Source: JBDIAR01 sp039812545
GTDB lineage: Bacteria; Actinomycetota; Actinomycetes; Actinomycetales; Dermatophilaceae
Length of the DNA stretch: 15,482 nt
Direction of reading: 5' to 3'
NCBI GenBank assembly: GCA_039812545.1
Contig: JBDIAR010000078.1
Location: 1 to 15,482 of the forward strand
A program made the translations under genes and the position numbers. The first letter of the stretch is position 1. Each line of letters opens with the position of its first letter. This document shows, piece by piece, positions 11,841-15,482 of the stretch. The notes under the pieces were generated by a model that worked only from the letters and a program-made list of their open reading frames with translations, made no database searches and had not been told where the DNA came from.

Positions 11841-14177
11841 ATGGCTCGACGCGCTCAGCCGAACCAGCCCGCGCCCCCGCGCAGTCTGGCCGACGATCTG
11901 CGCGCCCGCACCGACGACGAACTCGTCGAACTCATCCTGGCCCGTCCCGACATCGTCCGGCCGACGCCGGCCGACCTGTCGGGGTTGGCCGCGCGTTCGG
12001 TGACGACGGCCTCGGTTCAGGCCGCCCTTGAGGGGCTCGACCAGGCGCGACTCGCGGTCCTTGAGGCGATTACTGCGCATCCGGAGGGAGTCCGGGCGGC
12101 GGAGCTGGCCGGCTACTTCGAGGGTCGGGACGTGGCGGAACTGGTGGCCGACCTGTGGCGGCTGGCGCTGGTGTGGCGCGGCGCGACGGGGTACCGGACG
12201 GTCCACGCGGTCGAGGACCTGCTCGGACCCTACCCGGCGGGACTCGGCCCCGGCCTCGGCTCGGGAGTGGGCGCCCCGGCCGCAGGAGGATCGGGAGCCC
12301 GGGCGAGCGTCACCTGGGCATCCCCGGAGGCGCTGGCCGCCGATCTCGCCGCCCTGCCGGAGGAACCCCGCGCGATCCTCGACCAGTTGACCTGGGGCCC
12401 GCCGGTCGGGACGGTTCACGGCGACGACGTCGTCGCCCGCACCGCGCGCTGGCTGATCGCCCACGACCTGCTCGTCGCCGCCCCGGGCGGCCGGGTGCTG
12501 CTGCCCCGCGAGGTGGCGATGGCGTTGCGGGGCGGGCGGATGCACCGCGAACCCGTCCTGGACCCGCCGACGCCGGCGACCACCACCGTCTCGGCCAGGG
12601 TGGCCGAAGCCGTCGGCGGTGGCGCCGCCCAGGCCCTGCTGGACCAGGTCGCCGAACTCGTCCATCGCTGGTCGGCCGATCCGCCGCGGGTGTTGCGCAG
12701 CGGTGGCCTGTCGATCCGGGACCTCAAGGCACTCGCGCGGGCCCTGGACACCACCGAGGACCACGCCCGATTCGTCGTCGAACTGGCGTCGTCGGCGGCC
12801 CTGGTCGCCGACGACGGCCAGCCCGAACCGTCCTTCGTCCCGACCGTCGAGGTCGACCCGTGGCTGCTCCTGCCACCCGCGCAGCGGTATGCCGGTCTGG
12901 TGCTCGCCTGGTGGTCCTCGCCGCGGGCGCGGGCGGCGATCCTGCAGGCCCAACAGCCGGAATTGCCGGTGCCGCACGCCCTGAGTCCCGAAGCCCAGTG
13001 GGGCACCGTGCGCCGGCTGCGCCACGACGTGCTGGCCGCGGTCGCGCGGAGCGGCCCGACGGCCGCCTTCGACCCGGCGGGGGTGGCCGCAGCGATGCGG
13101 TGGCGAGGTCCGTTACGGGCCCGCTATTACAGCCGCGGGGCCATGGACGCCGTCCTCGAAGAACTCGACTGGTTGGGTCTGCGGGCGATGGGCGCCGCGA
13201 CCGAGGCCGGTCGGGCCCTGTTGGCGCTGCACCCCGACCTGCCCGGCGACGTCGACCCGCCCGGCGGCGAGGCGCAGCGACTCGCCGAGGTGGCCGCTGC
13301 GGCGCTTCCCCAGAGCGTCGACCATGTCCTGCTGCAGGCCGACCTGACCGCTGTGGCCCCCGGTCCCGTCCACGGCGAGCTCGCGGCGTTCCTGCGAGCC
13401 GCCGCCGACCTGGAGTCGCGGGGCACGGCGGGGGTGTACCGGTTCGGTCCGGACAGCATCCGACGCGCCCTCGACGAGGGCTGGACGGCCGACACCCTGC
13501 GGGCCGCCCTGCAGCGCTGGAGTCGAACCCCGGTACCCCAACCGCTGGACTATCTGGTCGGCGACGTCGCCCGGCGGCACGGGACGACCCGGGTGGGTTC
13601 GGCCGGTTGTTATCTGCGCAGCGACGACCCGGCCGCCCTCGAAGTCCTTCTCGCCGACCGGACCATGGCTCGACTGGGGTTGCGCCGGATCGCCCCCACC
13701 GTGCTGGTCAGCCAGGCCGACCCCGGGGCCCTGGTGACCGCGTTGCGCACGGCCGGCGCCGCCCCGGTGATCGAATTGCCGGACGGCACGATCGCCACCG
13801 TCCCCGGCCCCACCCGGCGCGCCGCGCCACGGCGCCGGCCCGCGGCATACCCGAACCGCCTCCCCCCCGGCCCGGTCACCGCGGACACCGCGGCCGCCCT
13901 CGTCGCGGCCCTGCGCACCGCCGTCGCCGCCACGCCGCCGCGGGCGATCGGCCAACTCCCGTGGACCGACCCGGCCACCACGTCGATGTTGCTGCGCGAC
14001 GCGGCGGCGCAGGGCCGCGCGGTGTGGGTGGGGCTGACCGACCAGCGCGGCCAGGCCGCCCGACGGCTGTTCCACCCGACGAGGGTCAACGGCGGCCTGG
14101 CCTGGGGCTGGTTCGAGGACACCCCGCAGGAGGAATCCGTCTTGTGGCTGCACCGAGTCACCGGCGTCGCCGACTGA
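11841..14177 (+). CDS. Helicase-associated (Helicase_C_3) protein with WYL-like C-terminus
   Basis: 778 aa, resembling the large actinobacterial proteins annotated as helicase-associated or XPB/Ssl2-like (Mycobacterium tuberculosis Rv0862c type, from memory). An N-terminal helical winged-helix-like region (SLADDLRARTDDELVELILARPDI) is followed by repeated helical segments. The signature QPLDYLVGDVARRHGTTRVGSAGCYLRSDDPAALEVLLAD (~570-610) is typical of Helicase_C_3. I find no Walker A (GxxxxGK[ST]) or DExx box, so it is not an ATPase on its own. Residues ~725-778 (AVWVGLTDQRGQ, RLFHPTRV, LAWGWFEDT, LWLHRVTGV) look like a WYL-type ligand-binding barrel. A Gly-rich insert lies at 133-155. No XPB helicase partner is present in the window. 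Likely DNA-repair or nucleic-acid related; unproven. Confidence 0.88.
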   Translation: MARRAQPNQPAPPRSLADDLRARTDDELVELILARPDIVRPTPADLSGLAARSVTTASVQAALEGLDQARLAVLEAITAHPEGVRAAELAGYFEGRDVAELVADLWRLALVWRGATGYRTVHAVEDLLGPYPAGLGPGLGSGVGAPAAGGSGARASVTWASPEALAADLAALPEEPRAILDQLTWGPPVGTVHGDDVVARTARWLIAHDLLVAAPGGRVLLPREVAMALRGGRMHREPVLDPPTPATTTVSARVAEAVGGGAAQALLDQVAELVHRWSADPPRVLRSGGLSIRDLKALARALDTTEDHARFVVELASSAALVADDGQPEPSFVPTVEVDPWLLLPPAQRYAGLVLAWWSSPRARAAILQAQQPELPVPHALSPEAQWGTVRRLRHDVLAAVARSGPTAAFDPAGVAAAMRWRGPLRARYYSRGAMDAVLEELDWLGLRAMGAATEAGRALLALHPDLPGDVDPPGGEAQRLAEVAAAALPQSVDHVLLQADLTAVAPGPVHGELAAFLRAAADLESRGTAGVYRFGPDSIRRALDEGWTADTLRAALQRWSRTPVPQPLDYLVGDVARRHGTTRVGSAGCYLRSDDPAALEVLLADRTMARLGLRRIAPTVLVSQADPGALVTALRTAGAAPVIELPDGTIATVPGPTRRAAPRRRPAAYPNRLPPGPVTADTAAALVAALRTAVAATPPRAIGQLPWTDPATTSMLLRDAAAQGRAVWVGLTDQRGQAARRLFHPTRVNGGLAWGWFEDTPQEESVLWLHRVTGVAD

Positions 14178-14185
14178 GCATCGCC

Positions 14186-14199
14186 GGCCCCTCCGGGCC
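14186..14199. terminator. Hairpin in the 44-bp convergent gap
   Basis: GGCCC-CTCC-GGGCC, a 5-bp stem with a 4-nt loop, lies between the Helicase_C_3 stop and the HMG-CoA lyase stop. A direct repeat ATCGCCGGCC (14180-14189 and 14201-14210) overlaps it. There is no T-tract; function inferred from location. Confidence 0.3.
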
Positions 14200-14221
14200 C
14201 ATCGCCGGCCGGCCCGAGCCG

Positions 14222-15151
14222 TCAGCCCGCCAGGGCGCGCACCACCGCCGACGCCGAGGGCCGACCGAGCTGTTCGGCCATCCAGGCGCTGGTGGCCACC
14301 AACGCGGCCAGGTCGATCCCCGTCTCGACGCCGGCGCCGTGCAGGGCCCACACCAGGTCCTCGGTGGCCAGGTTGCCGGTCGCCGACTTGGCGTACGGGC
14401 AGCCGCCGAGCCCGCCGGCGGAGGAGTCGACGATGGCGATGCCCTCCCGCAACGCGGCGAAGGTGTTGGCCAACGCCTGTCCGTAGGTGTCGTGGAAGTG
14501 GACCGCGAGCTGGGACCGAGGTATGCCGGCGCCGTCGAGTCCGTCCAACAGCCGCACGACGTGACCCGTCGTCGCCACCCCGATGGTGTCGCCGAGCGAG
14601 AGTTCGTCGCAGCCGAGGTCCATGATCCGACGGCAGGCGTCGACGACCTGGGACACCGGGACATCGCCCTCCCACGGGTCGCCGAAACACATCGAGACAT
14701 AGCCGCGCACCCACATACCGGCGTCCTTGGCCCGATCCACGACGGGCCGGAACATCTCCACCGCCTCGGCGATCGAACGCCCGAGGTTCTTCTGCGCGAA
14801 AGTCTCCGTCGCCGAACCGAACACGGCGATCGAGCGCACCCCCGCCTCCACCGCCCGGTCCATCCCGCGCTCGTTGGGGACCAGGACGGGCCGGTGGATC
14901 GAGCGGCCCTCCTCGCCGAGGTCGGCCAACACCTGCGCCGCGTCGCCCATCTGCGGAACCCAGGTGGGTGAGACGAACGAGGTCGTCTCGATCACCTCGA
15001 CCCCGGCGGCGATCAACCGGCGGATGAACTCGACCTTGACCGGCGTCGGCACCACCGACTTCTCGTTCTGCAGGCCGTCGCGCGGCCCGACCTCGTAGAT
15101 CCCGACCCGTGCGGGCAGATCCGGCGCGGGCTCGCGCTGCGGCATCCTCAT
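14222..15151 (-). CDS. Hydroxymethylglutaryl-CoA lyase
   Basis: 309 aa, normal length. HMG-CoA lyase cleaves HMG-CoA to acetyl-CoA and acetoacetate, the last step of leucine degradation. The TIM-barrel landmarks are all present: GPRDGLQNE (22-30, Arg24 and Asp25), VHFHDTYGQ (His218 and His220, metal ligands) and the HMGL signature GGLGGCPYAKSATGNLATEDLVW with catalytic Cys251. The start ATG at 15149-15151 has GGGAG 6 nt upstream; an ATG two codons later is less well spaced. No leucine-catabolic partners (isovaleryl-CoA dehydrogenase, MCC) are adjacent in the window. The 134-bp divergent gap upstream holds a LacI-type palindrome. Related lyases act on other 3-hydroxy-3-methyl acyl-CoAs, but the full signature makes the HMG-CoA assignment likely. 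Confidence 0.93.
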   Translation of the reverse strand: MRMPQREPAPDLPARVGIYEVGPRDGLQNEKSVVPTPVKVEFIRRLIAAGVEVIETTSFVSPTWVPQMGDAAQVLADLGEEGRSIHRPVLVPNERGMDRAVEAGVRSIAVFGSATETFAQKNLGRSIAEAVEMFRPVVDRAKDAGMWVRGYVSMCFGDPWEGDVPVSQVVDACRRIMDLGCDELSLGDTIGVATTGHVVRLLDGLDGAGIPRSQLAVHFHDTYGQALANTFAALREGIAIVDSSAGGLGGCPYAKSATGNLATEDLVWALHGAGVETGIDLAALVATSAWMAEQLGRPSASAVVRALAG

Positions 15152-15227
15152 CGATGACTCCCGATCCTGAGAAGTGGTTGGCTCCCATCCTGCCAGCGCA
15201 CACCGACACCGCCCTAGCCACCGGGAG

Positions 15228-15241
15228 TGTGAGCGCTCCCA
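15228..15241. promoter_or_regulatory. LacI-family (CebR-like) operator in the divergent gap
   Basis: TGTGAGCGCTCCCA matches the streptomycete CebR operator TGGGAGCGCTCCCA at 13 of 14 positions and contains the perfect palindrome GAGCGCTC (15231-15238). It lies between HMG-CoA lyase (77 bp from its start) and the Pro-rich gene (45 bp from its start), so it could control either. The regulator is not in the window. Confidence 0.5.
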
Positions 15242-15273
15242 CGGGCGGCCGGAGCACTGTCCGAGCCGCTGGT

Positions 15274-15279
15274 TACGCT
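15274..15279 (+). promoter_or_regulatory. -10 element of the Pro-rich gene (leaderless geometry)
   Basis: TACGCT is followed by 6 nt and the ATG at 15286, with no Shine-Dalgarno between. It lies about 33 bp downstream of the LacI-type palindrome, a position where a bound repressor could cover the -35 region. Confidence 0.45.
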
Positions 15280-15285
15280 TGAGCC

Positions 15286-15482
15286 ATGCCCGACGATCTG
15301 TGGTCCGACCCGACGGCGCCGTCCTTCGAGCCTCCGACCCCGATCGGGGCGCCGGCGGCCCCGCCCATCCCCCGCCCTTCCGAGGAGGTCCGGGTCCACC
15401 CCGCACCGCCGCCCCCGGCCCCCGCACCCTCGGCCGGGCCGGCGGCATCAGCTCCGCCACCGTCGGCTCCGCCACCGTCGGC
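15286..15482 (+). CDS. N-terminus of a Pro/Ala-rich protein (3' end outside window)
   Basis: 65 codons to the window edge. It starts MPDDLWSDPTAPSFEPPTP, followed by an almost pure Pro/Ala/Ser region (PAPPPPAPAPSAGPAASAPPP) ending in SAPPP repeats. No signal peptide or domain is visible. Such disordered Pro-rich N-termini are common in actinobacterial membrane proteins and forkhead/FHA-type proteins, so the function lies beyond the window. The start is supported by a TACGCT hexamer at leaderless distance and by the divergent arrangement with HMG-CoA lyase. Confidence 0.7.
   Translation, partial: MPDDLWSDPTAPSFEPPTPIGAPAAPPIPRPSEEVRVHPAPPPPAPAPSAGPAASAPPPSAPPPS

Noticed and set aside
11040..13025. 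Minus-strand frame of about 660 codons spanning the epimerase start and the Helicase_C_3 gene
   Set aside because: Overlaps two recognised genes in other frames and is composed of Arg/Gly-rich shadow translation.
13113..15257. Minus-strand frame of about 710 codons over the Helicase_C_3 end and HMG-CoA lyase
   Set aside because: Different frame from the lyase, with no domain; a shadow frame.

Overview
This is a very GC-rich window with strong G/C bias at third codon positions, many GTG starts and frequent 4-bp ATGA/GTGA gene overlaps. The gene content (DtxR/IdeR regulator, DUF3027, DUF2530, CspB-type cold-shock protein with a C-terminal extension, helicase-associated Helicase_C_3 protein next to serC) indicates a chromosomal core region of an actinobacterium. 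A Micrococcales lineage is my guess, but genus cannot be read from the sequence. I see no insertion sequences, tRNAs, rRNAs, CRISPR arrays or phage genes.

Layout. (1) 1-838: a 3'-truncated, probably exported, Ala/Pro/Lys-rich protein on the minus strand. It is preceded by a sigma70-like promoter and a clear c-di-AMP (ydaO/yuaA) riboswitch, so it is most likely a cell-wall hydrolase. (2) 839-1630 (minus): DtxR/IdeR iron regulator with an inserted Ser/Gly/Asp linker. (3) 1695-3523 (minus): pdxH (PLP synthesis) translationally coupled to a threonine-aldolase/beta-eliminating-lyase-like PLP enzyme. (4) 3627-5170 (plus): an unrecognised 129-aa protein, then serC (phosphoserine aminotransferase, PLP). 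(5) 5177-9099 (minus): maoC-like hydratase, ilvA (threonine deaminase, PLP), then marR, an MFS exporter and a 29-codon single-span membrane microprotein not called by simple length cut-offs. The last three are joined by 4-bp overlaps, and a 26-bp inverted repeat overlaps the marR promoter. (6) 9218-9490 (plus): DUF2530-like membrane protein. (7) 9544-11752 (minus): DUF3027, cold-shock protein, aldose 1-epimerase. (8) 11841-14177 (plus): Helicase_C_3 protein with a WYL-like C-terminus. (9) 14222-15151 (minus): HMG-CoA lyase. (10) 15286-end (plus): start of a Pro-rich protein, with a LacI/CebR-like operator in the divergent gap.

The metabolic genes share a theme: PdxH makes PLP, and three PLP enzymes of serine/threonine metabolism lie within 6 kb. 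The regulatory theme is cell-wall second messenger (c-di-AMP), metal (IdeR), efflux (MarR) and cold shock.

The most unusual signal is not a gene. The 7-mer GTATGCC (or its complement GGCATAC) occurs 26 times by my hand count, about once per 600 bp, against roughly 1-2 expected. It lies on both strands, in coding and intergenic DNA and in all three reading frames, sometimes forcing rare codons. That points to a DNA-level function I cannot name.
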